Below, one piece after another: positions 7,912 through 15,771 of a stretch of 31,054 nucleotides of DNA. Both the position numbers and the translations under genes were made by a program. The stretch comes from Clostridiales bacterium. Its GTDB lineage: Bacteria; Bacillota; Clostridia; Oscillospirales; UBA644. The notes beneath the pieces are model-generated. The model saw only the letters and a list, made by a program, of their open reading frames with translations. It made no database searches and had not been told where the DNA came from. The stretch lies in contig QAKR01000058.1 in the NCBI GenBank assembly GCA_003343705.1, positions 1 through 31,054 of the forward strand. Reading direction: 5' to 3'. The number at the start of each line of letters is the position of its first letter. The first letter of the stretch is position 1.

Positions 7912-9555
7912 GTGCCAGATATTGTTTTTAATATTGCCGCGTTTGTTCCGGTAGTTTTTATTATTGTTTTATTGGTCGGATTTAATTTACCTTCAAAAAT
8001 AGCAATGCCTGTAGGATTTGGCGTTTGTGTATTGCTTACAATTTTTTTATGGCAGATGAAACCACTCGATGTTTTGTCTTATTCCATATATGGGGGACTA
8101 TCAAGTATAGACATACTAAGCACTGTTTTGGGCGCTGTTTTGTTATTGAACATATTAAAATGTTCTGGAGGAATGGATACAATCAGCAACGGATTTATAA
8201 AAATAACACCAGACAGACGTATTCAGGCTGTTATAATTTGTTGGCTTTTTGAAGCATTTATTGAAGGTGCAGCGGGATTCGGAACTCCGGCGGCTCTTGC
8301 AGCTCCGCTCCTTGTTGGGCTAGGATTTCCACCTATCGCAGCGGCAATGTTTGCCCTTATTTGCAACTCTACTCCAGTTTCTTTCGGAGCAGTTGGACTT
8401 CCTTCTCAGGTTTCAATAGGAATTCTGCAGAGTGCCGGAGTCACAGATTCTTCTTCTCTTAATGCGATGACAAGGCTTACCTCTGTTATTACAGGAGTTG
8501 CGGGAATTTTTGTACCGCTTATGGCTTTATTACTCTTAACAAAGTTTTTTGGTAAAGAAAAATCTTTTAAACCAGCTTTACAAGCTGCACCTTTTGCAAT
8601 ATTTGCAGGAGCTGCGTTTGTTGTTCCAAATATATTAATTAACTTTATATTTGGGTATGAGTTTTCATCTCTTGTAGGTTCACTTATAGGTTTATTAATT
8701 GTAGTCCCTGCGGCAAAGAAAGGCTTTTTAATTCCTAAAACAGTATGGACTTTTGGGGAAAAGGATGAAGCTGTTGAACACCGCTTAGAGCAGGTACAAT
8801 CTTCAAAAAAACTAAGTAGTGTAAGAGCGTGGATGCCCTACATAATAATTACATGTATATTATTGGCTACAAGATTATTACAATTTACTGTTTTACCTGA
8901 GCTTAACAAACTTTCTATTACTATTCCCGAAATATTCGGAGCTGAAGGCTCAAGTTATTCGTTTAGATATGCGTGGTTACCCGGCCCGGTATTCATAGCA
9001 GTTTCCCTTGTAACAATATTAATACATAAAATGAATAGAAAAGAAGTCAGCCAAGCTTTTAAAGATACCTTTAAACAAATAGCCGGGGCATCGATTGCAA
9101 TTTTGTTTGGTGTCGCACTTGTTCAATTAATGTTAAAATCAGATGTAAATCAGATAGGTGCAGACGGCATGATGCATCTTATGGCGCTTTCTTTAGCAGC
9201 CGTCTTCGGGTCTTGTTACTTTCTGGTTGCTCCTATTATCGGAGTTCTCGGTTCTTTTGTTTCCGGAAGCAATACAACGTCCAATATGTTATTCACTGGT
9301 ATGCAATATCAAGCTGCAATTGCCAGCGGAATATCACCAATTCTTATCGTAGCTCTTCAGAGTATAGGCGGTGCGATAGGAAATATGGTATGTGTAAATA
9401 ATATTGTTGCTGTATGTTCAACAGTCGGAGTAATAGGCTCAGAAGGCAAAATAATAAGAAAAAATATCATTCCTGCACTGTTTTATGTTGCCATTATATC
9501 CATTGTTGCATTTGTGTTTATTTCTGCAGGTATAGACTTTGTGGGGATAAGCTAA
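7912..9555 (+). CDS. lctP: Lactate permease family transporter (LctP/LldP)
   Basis: The product is a polytopic inner-membrane protein of about 547 residues, the usual size for the lactate permease family, which imports lactate or glycolate with protons. About 12-14 hydrophobic segments are visible. The family's conserved core is present: EAFIEGAAGFGTPAALAAPL, then FALICNSTPVSFGAVG and, near the end, GSFVSGSNTTSNMLF and ALQSIGGAIGNMVCVNN. I prefer GTG 7912 because AGAGGGAG sits just upstream (7901-7908). The in-frame ATG at 7873 has no ribosome site and would add a charged 13-residue leader. The gene is monocistronic, with terminators on both sides. It lies about 2 kb upstream of the GlcD/Hdr/hydrogenase operon, suggesting that it supplies the substrate. 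Lactate versus glycolate cannot be told apart by sequence. Confidence 0.86.
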   Translation: MPDIVFNIAAFVPVVFIIVLLVGFNLPSKIAMPVGFGVCVLLTIFLWQMKPLDVLSYSIYGGLSSIDILSTVLGAVLLLNILKCSGGMDTISNGFIKITPDRRIQAVIICWLFEAFIEGAAGFGTPAALAAPLLVGLGFPPIAAAMFALICNSTPVSFGAVGLPSQVSIGILQSAGVTDSSSLNAMTRLTSVITGVAGIFVPLMALLLLTKFFGKEKSFKPALQAAPFAIFAGAAFVVPNILINFIFGYEFSSLVGSLIGLLIVVPAAKKGFLIPKTVWTFGEKDEAVEHRLEQVQSSKKLSSVRAWMPYIIITCILLATRLLQFTVLPELNKLSITIPEIFGAEGSSYSFRYAWLPGPVFIAVSLVTILIHKMNRKEVSQAFKDTFKQIAGASIAILFGVALVQLMLKSDVNQIGADGMMHLMALSLAAVFGSCYFLVAPIIGVLGSFVSGSNTTSNMLFTGMQYQAAIASGISPILIVALQSIGGAIGNMVCVNNIVAVCSTVGVIGSEGKIIRKNIIPALFYVAIISIVAFVFISAGIDFVGIS

Positions 9556-9572
9556 TTAAAATAGTTTAAAAA

Positions 9573-9607
9573 AATAAAAGCACCCATATGGGTGCTTTTA
9601 TTTTTTT
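9573..9607 (+). terminator. Intrinsic terminator after lctP
   Basis: A 13-bp perfect stem (9573-9585 with 9590-9602, core AAAAGCACCC/GGGTGCTTTT) with a 4-base loop runs into a T tract ending at 9607. Confidence 0.92.
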
Positions 9608-9757
9608 GTGTTTTTCAATCGTTAAAGAGATAGTTAAATTTAATATTAAAAATTCTATATTAGCTCAGTCTTTATGCTAGCTCCGGCTTTTTAAAGCAGG
9701 GGTAATTACATATATATAACACACAAAAGTAAAATAAAAATAAAATATAAAAATATA

Positions 9758-9786
9758 TTGACAAAAATAAAATAATAATGTATAAT
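9758..9786 (+). promoter_or_regulatory. Consensus sigma-A promoter of the cohesin/dockerin gene
   Basis: TTGACA at 9758-9763 and TATAAT at 9781-9786 are separated by exactly 17 bases, a full-consensus promoter. The predicted start near 9793 leaves about 315 untranslated bases before the ATG at 10108. Confidence 0.8.
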
Positions 9787-10029
9787 TGTAAATAATGAAG
9801 CTTGTTTAACTTATTCCAATAAGAAAGTAAGGTGAATTACGATTATAAAATATTATTACAACTACAAAGGATCAAAAGATATTTTTGTACTTACTCTGAA
9901 AATTGTAATGAAATTAAGAAAGGAGCTTTAATTAAATATTTTAAAATTACGATTAGTTAAAATAATAACCTAATACAATTTTTTAGATTAAAAATAAAAA
10001 ATTTAGCGTCGGGGTTAATAGTTGTAGTA

Positions 10030-10049
10030 ATATATATATATATATATAT
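10030..10049. repeat. (AT)10 dinucleotide run in the leader
   Basis: Ten uninterrupted AT units lie about 60 bases upstream of the start codon at 10108. Such runs can change length by slippage; whether this one affects expression is unknown. Confidence 0.9.
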
Positions 10050-10107
10050 TAAAACTAAACAGAAAGATATTAAAATTGTTATTTAAGAAAGGTTTGGTGT
10101 TTTCTAT

Positions 10108-11298
10108 ATGAAAAAAACAATTGTTTGTATGTTTATATCACTAATGATTGCTGTTTCCTTTATTCCGTTATATTCGATATGCTCACATGCAGCAGAGCCT
10201 ATATCGATCATTTACCTTAAAACATCAGTCTCAGATGTTGGTGAAAAAATATATGTTAATCTTTTATTGGATAGTCCTGATAAGCCTGTTTGTGGAATAA
10301 ACATAAATCTAAGTTACGATCCTGCTCAGTTAAGAATAGCTTCAACTGAGGAGGAAATCATAAATGGTTCTGAGTTGCAAGGTGCTAATTCATATTATTT
10401 TAAAGAAGTAAACTTAAATTATAATATTAATAATACGAGCTGTATAAAATTTTGTGCTTTGACAACTTCACCAGGTTTGTCAAAGGGTACTGTTGCTACT
10501 ATCTGTTTTGATGTTTTAACAGATATAAATATTGATTCGCTTAATTTGGGACTATCATTATGTGAAGTTCTTGATGCAAATGTAAGTAATATGGAATATT
10601 ATACTCAAGGTACGGTAGTTATAACTAAAGGAGACGTTGCAGCACCAGCAGCACCTGTAGTTGAAAGCAAATCAGATAAGAGCGTTACATTGGTTGCAAA
10701 AGAAGGCTATGAATATTCTATGGACGGGGAAACATGGCAGCCTTCAAACAAATTTGAAAATCTTGATCCTGCAAAAGAATATACATTCTATCAGAGAATA
10801 GCTGAAACCGAAACAACAAACGCGTCTGCTATATCAGAAGTATTAAAAGTTACAACATTAAAATCAGATGTTGCAGCACCAGCAGCACCTGTAGTTGAAA
10901 GCAAAACGGATAAAACTGTTACATTAGTTGCAACAGCAGGTTATGAATATTCTATGGATGGAACAACATGGGTAAATACAAATAAGTTTGAAAACCTTGA
11001 TCCTGCAAAAGAATATACATTCTATCAGAGAATAGCTGAAACTGCGACAACAAATGCTTCTCTGGCATCTATAGCTGTGACGGTTAAAACTATAAAAATC
11101 GGTGATGTGAATGAAGATGGTGTGATTAAACTGGAAGATGCGATGAAAACATTCCAGCATGTTGCCGGTAAAATAACTCTTGAAGGTGATAGTGCACTTG
11201 CAGCAGATGTAAACGGCGATAAATTAATCAAGCTTGATGACGCAATGAAAATCTTCCAAGTAGTAGCAGGGAAACGCACATCTGAAGAGTGGATTTAA
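10108..11298 (+). CDS. Secreted cohesin-like plus dockerin protein (small scaffoldin-like)
   Basis: A signal peptide occupies residues 1-28 (cleavage near CSHA-AE). Residues about 35-165 match a cohesin-type beta sandwich: VGEKIYVNLLLDS, then GININLSYDPAQLRI, and KGTVATICFDVL near the end. Residues 176-331 are two 78-residue repeats, each starting DVAAPAAPVVESK and containing YEYSMDG.TW and LDPAKEYTFYQRIAET. These resemble bacterial surface repeat modules used as linkers. Residues 332-396 are a dockerin with two calcium loops (DVNEDGVIKLED and DVNGDKLIKLDD). A cohesin and a dockerin in one chain suit an adaptor scaffoldin that joins one subunit to another. The dockerin core DAMKIFQ.VAGK is shared with the LRR protein at 5907. 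The best ribosome site (AAGAAAGG) is about 16 bases from the ATG, unusually far. Confidence 0.83.
   Translation: MKKTIVCMFISLMIAVSFIPLYSICSHAAEPISIIYLKTSVSDVGEKIYVNLLLDSPDKPVCGININLSYDPAQLRIASTEEEIINGSELQGANSYYFKEVNLNYNINNTSCIKFCALTTSPGLSKGTVATICFDVLTDINIDSLNLGLSLCEVLDANVSNMEYYTQGTVVITKGDVAAPAAPVVESKSDKSVTLVAKEGYEYSMDGETWQPSNKFENLDPAKEYTFYQRIAETETTNASAISEVLKVTTLKSDVAAPAAPVVESKTDKTVTLVATAGYEYSMDGTTWVNTNKFENLDPAKEYTFYQRIAETATTNASLASIAVTVKTIKIGDVNEDGVIKLEDAMKTFQHVAGKITLEGDSALAADVNGDKLIKLDDAMKIFQVVAGKRTSEEWI
10633..11100 (+). repeat. Tandem in-frame duplication, two units of 234 bases
   Basis: Units 10633-10866 and 10867-11100 both encode a 78-residue module. DNA identity is near complete over the first ~40 bases and over the stretch encoding the KFENLDPAKEYTF region, pointing to a recent duplication or gene conversion. 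Confidence 0.9.
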
Positions 11299-11314
11299 AG
11301 TTTTTTAGTAATTT

Positions 11315-11346
11315 AGAGACGAGCTTTTTATGCTCGTCTCTTTTTT
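11315..11346 (+). terminator. Intrinsic terminator after the cohesin/dockerin gene
   Basis: A 10-bp stem (11315-11324 with 11332-11341, core GAGACGAGC/GCTCGTCTC) with a 7-base loop is followed by a run of Ts. Confidence 0.92.
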
Positions 11347-11455
11347 ATTTAGATTTATAATTATTTCTTATAGTTATTCATATATAAATAGTAAATATAT
11401 GTAAAAGACGTAATAAAAATATATATAAAAATTGTCAAAATAATAGCGAAAAGTG

Positions 11456-11484
11456 TTGACATAGGTCGAAATATGTTGTAAAAT
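11456..11484 (+). promoter_or_regulatory. Sigma-A promoter of the GlcD/Hdr/hydrogenase operon
   Basis: TTGACA at 11456-11461 and TAAAAT at 11479-11484 have a 17-base spacer. The predicted start near 11491 lies within the left arm of an inverted repeat (next entry). No other promoter or terminator is visible before 19678, so all six genes probably share this one. Confidence 0.75.
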
Positions 11485-11485
11485 A

Positions 11486-11534
11486 TATATCGGTATATCA
11501 TATAATACATATTCGATAAAAATATACTGATATA
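11486..11534. promoter_or_regulatory. Inverted repeat at the operon start, candidate operator
   Basis: TATATCGGTATA (11486-11497) and TATACTGATATA (11523-11534) are inverted copies with one mismatch, separated by 25 bases. The left arm starts just after the -10 box and covers the predicted transcription start, a typical repressor position. As RNA it could form a 12-bp hairpin with a G-U pair. I see no regulator gene nearby and the sequence does not match a Rex site, so the regulator is unknown. Confidence 0.5.
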
Positions 11535-11559
11535 AAACGGAAGGATAGTGACATATTAA

Positions 11560-12960
11560 ATGCTCGGCGAACAACTTAAAAACGAGTTTGAGGCTGCGGT
11601 AGGAGCCGAAAACGTGCTTACTCAATATGAGGATCTTGTTTGTTACTCTTTTGACGCGACAATGAATGTCGACCCGCAGGTTCCTCTTGCAGTTGTAATT
11701 CCGGAATCATCACAGCAGATAAGTGAAATTGTTAAAATTGCAAAACGCGAGAAAATTCCCTTATTCCCGAGAGGCGCAGGCACTAATTTAAGTGGCGGAA
11801 CCGTTCCTGTGGACAAGGGTATTGTAATTTCAATGTGCAAAATGAATAAAATAATTGAAATAGATGAGGATAATCTTACGGCTACAGTTCAAGCCGGTGT
11901 TGTTATTGAAGAACTTATCAATGCGGCAAAAAAGGTTGGACTTTTATATGCTCCTGATCCGGGTACAGTTCATTGTGCTACTATGGGAGGCTCTATAGGT
12001 GAGTGTGCCGGAGGTTTGCGTGGTGTCAAATACGGTGTGACTCGTGATTATGTTATGGGTGTTGAAGTTGTTACTTCAGATGGTAAAATCGTGCGTTTCG
12101 GTGGTAAAACTGTAAAAAATGTTACGGGTTATTCTATGACGCAGCTTTTTGTTGCCTCTGAAGGAACAATAGGTATAATGACTGAGGCAATTGTTAAGCT
12201 TATACCTTTGCCGGAATTTCGCCGTAGCATGATGGCAGTTTTTATGAATTTAGAAGCTGCCGGTAAAGCAATAAGTGCTATAATCCGTAATCATATAATA
12301 CCTGCAACTCTTGAAATAATGGATAATGCTACAATCCGCTGCGTTGAAGAAAGCACTAATGTGGGGCTGCCTCTTGATGCCGAAGCTGTTTTGATGATTG
12401 AAGTTGACGGCTTTGAAGGTGAAGTTGTTAGAGATGCTGAACGAATTGTTAAAATATGTGAAGATTATGGAGCTGCACGCATTGAAAAAGCGGATACCGA
12501 TGCAGCCCGTGACAAATTATGGGCTGCAAGACGTGCTGCTTTACCATCACTTATAAGGCGTGCAAAGTCTACAATTCTTGAAGATGCAACAGTTCCGCGC
12601 TCAAAGGTTGCTGAAATGCTTAAAGCTGTTAGCGAGATTTCAAATAAATATGATGTTCCTATAGGTACTTTCGGTCATGCAGGAGACGGAAACCTTCATC
12701 CTACTATCCTTGCGGATTTTTCACGAGAGGGTGAGCATGAGAAGGTTGAAGCCGCAATAAATGATATTTTTGATGTTGCTCTTTCCCTGGGAGGAACTCT
12801 ATCGGGTGAGCATGGTATAGGCCTTGCAAAAATAAATTATATGAAAAATGAATTCGGTGATGATGGGCTTGATGTTATGCGTAAAATTAAAAAAGCTCTT
12901 GACCCTGATAATATACTCAATCCCGGCAAACTTATACCCATGGACGGAGGGGACCTATAA
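11560..12960 (+). CDS. glcD: FAD-linked 2-hydroxyacid dehydrogenase, GlcD/D-lactate dehydrogenase type
   Basis: The protein (466 residues) is a full-length member of the VAO/PCMH flavoprotein family that oxidises lactate or glycolate to the 2-oxoacid. Residues about 40-215 form the FAD-binding domain, with PRGAGTNLSGG at 70-80, DPGTVHCATMGG, KNVTGYSM and ASEGTIGI. Residues about 225-460 form the C-terminal substrate domain, with FGHAGDGNLHP (His373, His380) and SGEHGIG (His418). No Fe-S cluster is fused to it, so electrons must leave through a partner. The next gene, an HdrD/GlcF-like Fe-S protein, overlaps its stop codon (TAATG), implying coupled translation. The ATG is the first possible start because TAA directly precedes it; the AAGGA site is a long 14 bases away. 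Substrate stereochemistry cannot be read from sequence. Confidence 0.88.
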   Translation: MLGEQLKNEFEAAVGAENVLTQYEDLVCYSFDATMNVDPQVPLAVVIPESSQQISEIVKIAKREKIPLFPRGAGTNLSGGTVPVDKGIVISMCKMNKIIEIDEDNLTATVQAGVVIEELINAAKKVGLLYAPDPGTVHCATMGGSIGECAGGLRGVKYGVTRDYVMGVEVVTSDGKIVRFGGKTVKNVTGYSMTQLFVASEGTIGIMTEAIVKLIPLPEFRRSMMAVFMNLEAAGKAISAIIRNHIIPATLEIMDNATIRCVEESTNVGLPLDAEAVLMIEVDGFEGEVVRDAERIVKICEDYGAARIEKADTDAARDKLWAARRAALPSLIRRAKSTILEDATVPRSKVAEMLKAVSEISNKYDVPIGTFGHAGDGNLHPTILADFSREGEHEKVEAAINDIFDVALSLGGTLSGEHGIGLAKINYMKNEFGDDGLDVMRKIKKALDPDNILNPGKLIPMDGGDL

Positions 12961-14105
12961 TGAAAATTAGTGAAAAGGCTTTAAAAGGCATAGAAACCTG
13001 TGTCCGTTGCGGTTATTGCCAATCTTATTGCCCAACATATCAAGCTACACGCCACGAGGGATATAATGCACGGGGCAGAATGCAGCTTGCAAAAAGCGCA
13101 TTAGCTGAAGACAAAATAACAGAATTATTTCGCCAGCGTATGAGTCAATGTTTGTTATGCGGATCTTGTAGTGAACATTGTCCTCCTGGTGTACATATTC
13201 CGGAAATTGTTGAAGAGTTACGTTGCGGGCTGAACGATGAATGCGGATTAACAACGGTAGGCGAACGTATGCAAAAAAATATTGCAGAAATAGGGAATGT
13301 TAACGGAGACGAGCAGAAAAACAGGCTCTTATGGCTTGGGAATATTGAAGGTAAGTTTAGTGTTAAGATAAATGAAAAAGCAGATTATGTATATTTACCC
13401 GGCTGTGTTTCGTCTCTTTATCCTTCATCTTATGCAATAGCTCAAAGCTTTGTAGGTCTTTTAAGTATTGCCGGTGTGGATTTTACTCTTTTAGGAGAAA
13501 ACGAGCTTTGCTGCGGTTATCCGCTTTTTATAGGGGGGCTTGAAAAGGACGCAAAGCAAGTTGCACGGAGTAATATAGCCGCAGTTAAAGCTTTGGGTAT
13601 TAAAAAATTAGTTACAACCTGCCCGTCTTGTTATTATATGTGGAACGAACATTACCCCAATCTTTTAGAGGAGCAAACAGGTTTAGAAGTTATCCACGGC
13701 GTTGAGCTTTTAGCAGACCTTTGCGAAAAAGGAAAGCTTAAACCGAGGGCGCTTAATGAAACAGTTACATATCACGACCCATGTGACCTTGGGCGTAAAA
13801 GCGGAGTATTTGAAGCTCCGAGACAAATAATAAATTCTATACCAGGCATAAATTTTGTAGAGATGACAAAAAATCGCAGAGATGCGGTATGCTGCGGCGG
13901 AGGCGGAAACCTCGAAAGCAATGATGCTGTTTTATCCGGTAAAGTTGCAGCATTGCGTGTATCTCAAGTTGCTGAAACCGGCGCCACAACAATAATCTCA
14001 TGTTGCCAACAATGTAGAAGAACCTTGCAGACAAGTGCGCGAAATACCAGAACAAGAATTAAGGTTTCCGATATAACCGAGCTATTATTTAAACTTTGCG
14101 AATAG
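12960..14105 (+). CDS. HdrCB-like (HdrD/GlcF-type) Fe-S protein with two CCG domains, copy 1
   Basis: The 381-residue protein is cytoplasmic with no membrane segment. Residues 14-24 (CVRCGYCQSYC) and 64-74 (CLLCGSCSEHC) bind two [4Fe-4S] clusters. Two CCG domains follow: Cys149, CCG at 184-186 and Cys221/Cys224; then Cys275, CCG at 311-313 and CCQQC at 348-352. In HdrB, complete CCG domains hold the noncubane clusters that cleave a disulfide. This protein has both sets, unlike a plain electron-relay subunit. It could be read as GlcF (partner of GlcD) or as an HdrC-HdrB fusion; I favour a dual role, taking electrons from GlcD and reducing a disulfide. The gene overlaps glcD and is followed after 25 bases by the lipoyl protein gene, pointing to lipoamide as the disulfide. 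Confidence 0.87.
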   Translation: MKISEKALKGIETCVRCGYCQSYCPTYQATRHEGYNARGRMQLAKSALAEDKITELFRQRMSQCLLCGSCSEHCPPGVHIPEIVEELRCGLNDECGLTTVGERMQKNIAEIGNVNGDEQKNRLLWLGNIEGKFSVKINEKADYVYLPGCVSSLYPSSYAIAQSFVGLLSIAGVDFTLLGENELCCGYPLFIGGLEKDAKQVARSNIAAVKALGIKKLVTTCPSCYYMWNEHYPNLLEEQTGLEVIHGVELLADLCEKGKLKPRALNETVTYHDPCDLGRKSGVFEAPRQIINSIPGINFVEMTKNRRDAVCCGGGGNLESNDAVLSGKVAALRVSQVAETGATTIISCCQQCRRTLQTSARNTRTRIKVSDITELLFKLCE

Positions 14106-14130
14106 TATAATATTTTTGGAGGTATAAAAA

Positions 14131-14559
14131 ATGAAAGTAGGCAAGTACGAATTTCCCGAGGGTTACAGCTTTGATAAATATCATGGCTGGGTTAAAAAAG
14201 ACGGCGATGTTTTAGTTATGGGCGTTACTGATATGTTTCAGCAAATGGCAGGTGAGATTATTTTTGTGGAAGTTCCTGCCGTAGGGCGCAGAATAGATGA
14301 AGGGCAGCCTTTTGCATCAATCGAAAGCGGTAAGTGGGTTGGCAGATTGAAAGCACCCGTAAACGGAGAAATAATTGATGCAAATATTGATCTTAGTGAT
14401 TATCCATATCTTCTTAACGAAAATCCTTATGACGAAGGTTGGGTTATAAAAATTAGACCTGATAATATAGCTGATATTGATGAGTTTATGTCAGATGATA
14501 ATTCAGATGAGATTTCAAAATTTGTTGAAGAAGAAGAAATTAAAAACAATATACAATAA
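14131..14559 (+). CDS. GcvH-like lipoate-binding protein (LbpA-like)
   Basis: This 142-residue protein has the glycine-cleavage H-protein fold: a hybrid motif with GEIIFVEVPAVGRRIDEGQ, then the lipoyl hairpin FASIESGKWVGRLKAPVNGE. Lys68 in ESGK is the position that carries lipoate in GcvH. The acidic tail (about residues 118-142) is a short addition. No glycine-cleavage genes (gcvT, gcvP) are nearby. Instead the gene sits between two HdrCB-like fusions, as lbpA does in sHdr clusters of sulfur oxidisers. The likely job is therefore a swinging thiol/disulfide carrier, not glycine cleavage. GGAGG at 14118-14122 gives a strong start. A lipoate ligase and two LipS-like radical-SAM proteins encoded at 28395-31054 could load it. 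Confidence 0.85.
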   Translation: MKVGKYEFPEGYSFDKYHGWVKKDGDVLVMGVTDMFQQMAGEIIFVEVPAVGRRIDEGQPFASIESGKWVGRLKAPVNGEIIDANIDLSDYPYLLNENPYDEGWVIKIRPDNIADIDEFMSDDNSDEISKFVEEEEIKNNIQ

Positions 14560-14573
14560 TGAGGTGATATTTT

Positions 14574-15767
14574 TTGCATTACAAAATAAGCGAGATAACG
14601 GAAGAGCAAAAAGAGCTTGACCGTATCGTGCGTGAAGTCGAGGGCGGCGAAAAAATATACACCTGTATACAATGCGGCAGCTGTTCTGCCACATGCCCCG
14701 GCAACGCAGAAAATAAATATTCGCATAGACAGTTTTGGCGCCTTTTGCAGCTTGGAAATTTTGAAGAGATCTTTGGTTCGGAAAACGAATGGAACTGCAC
14801 AACATGTGGTCTTTGCGAAGCAAGATGCCCACGAGGAATTCCTTTAACAAAAATAATTCTTAGGTTGCGTGAAGCATATTCAGATAAAAAAGGAACGCCT
14901 GAAAATCAGGTAAGAATAGCAGATGCAATGCAAAAACGGAATATCAACGGTGACGACCAGAAAAATAGGCTTTTGTGGTTTTCAAATATGGGTGAAGGTA
15001 AGGCAGAAACAGAAGCTGCCATGAAAAAAGATAAAGCTGAGGTTGTTTATTACACAGGCTGTGTCTCGGCACTTTTTCCGCAAGCATATAAAATCCCTCA
15101 GTCACTTTCACTTATGCTTGTTAAAGCCGGAGTGGATTTCGGCTTTTTAGGTGAAGGGGAATGGTGCTGCGGTTATCCCTTGCTGGGCTCAGGTGCAGGG
15201 GAAGAAGCTCTTAAGGAATATGCGGAACATACATATGAAGCCCTTCAAAAAATGGGGGCAAAAACAGTTGTTATGTCTTGTCCCACCTGCCTTTACGTGT
15301 TTAAAGAAGTTTACACAAAATATGTACCTGGATTTAATAATATTGAAATTCTTCATTATTCGCAATATCTTCCTCGGTTGATAAGCGAGGGTAGATTGAA
15401 GTTTAAACAGGGTGAGGAAACCGTTACCTACCACGATCCCTGTGATCTTGGCCGTAAAGGTGAGAAAGTCTTTGACGAGCCGAGAGAGCTTATATCATTA
15501 ACCGGTGCAAAAATATGTGAGATGCGGTTTAATAAAAACGAAAGTAAGTGCTGCGGCGGTGGCGGAAATATTGAAATGCAAAACGGCGGGCTTTCCGAAT
15601 CAATTTCTGTAAAACGTGCAAAAGAAGCAGTTGATACCGGTGCTTCGGCAGTTGTGACAACTTGCCAGCAATGTAAGCGATCCCTGCAAAAAGGAGCACG
15701 TAACATTCGTGCACGAATAAAGGTTTACGACCTTTTGGAATACCTTGCGGAAAGATTGGAGGGCTAG
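14574..15767 (+). CDS. HdrCB-like fusion Fe-S protein with two CCG domains, copy 2
   Basis: The gene starts with TTG, 5 bases after GAGGTGAT. Its N-terminus is HdrC-like: CIQCGSCSATC (31-41), a conserved HRQFWRLLQLG helix, and CTTCGLCEARC (75-85). Two CCG domains follow, with Cys163, CCG 198-200 and Cys236/Cys239, then Cys290, CCG 326-328 and Cys364/Cys367. All ligands for two noncubane clusters appear present. It is related to the upstream HdrCB-like protein but closer to true HdrC in its first 100 residues, so it is the better candidate for direct contact with HdrA. The HdrA gene begins 4 bases after its stop. Two HdrCB fusions plus one HdrA mirror the C1B1/A/C2B2 set of sHdr complexes. Confidence 0.87.
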   Translation: MHYKISEITEEQKELDRIVREVEGGEKIYTCIQCGSCSATCPGNAENKYSHRQFWRLLQLGNFEEIFGSENEWNCTTCGLCEARCPRGIPLTKIILRLREAYSDKKGTPENQVRIADAMQKRNINGDDQKNRLLWFSNMGEGKAETEAAMKKDKAEVVYYTGCVSALFPQAYKIPQSLSLMLVKAGVDFGFLGEGEWCCGYPLLGSGAGEEALKEYAEHTYEALQKMGAKTVVMSCPTCLYVFKEVYTKYVPGFNNIEILHYSQYLPRLISEGRLKFKQGEETVTYHDPCDLGRKGEKVFDEPRELISLTGAKICEMRFNKNESKCCGGGGNIEMQNGGLSESISVKRAKEAVDTGASAVVTTCQQCKRSLQKGARNIRARIKVYDLLEYLAERLEG

Positions 15768-15771
15768 ACAG

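Larger units (their letters stand above)
9608..10107. other. 500-base non-coding AT-rich region with a long leader for the cohesin/dockerin gene
   Basis: No convincing protein gene is present. The stretch holds a strong promoter at 9758-9786, and therefore a leader of about 315 bases before the cohesin/dockerin gene. Near the end of the leader is an (AT)10 run. A small GCTTT/AAAGC hairpin lies near 9688-9700, ahead of the promoter. The leader is long enough for a cis-acting RNA element, but I cannot match it to a known riboswitch class. Confidence 0.6.

Noticed and set aside
9660..9710. Possible c-di-GMP (GEMM-like) riboswitch remnant near CTCCGGCTTTTTAAAGCAGGGG
   Set aside because: Only a short stretch looks vaguely similar; the other half of the aptamer is missing and it lies upstream of the promoter, so it would not be transcribed with the gene.
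9832..9960. Short GTG-started frame of 42 codons in the leader of the cohesin/dockerin gene
   Set aside because: There is no clear ribosome site, its composition follows AT-rich non-coding DNA, and no recognisable motif is present.
14131..14559. Reading the GcvH-like protein as part of a glycine cleavage system
   Set aside because: No gcvT or gcvP is nearby, it lies between Hdr-type genes, and lipoate-assembly genes of the LipS type are close by. The lipoyl lysine alone does not prove glycine cleavage.
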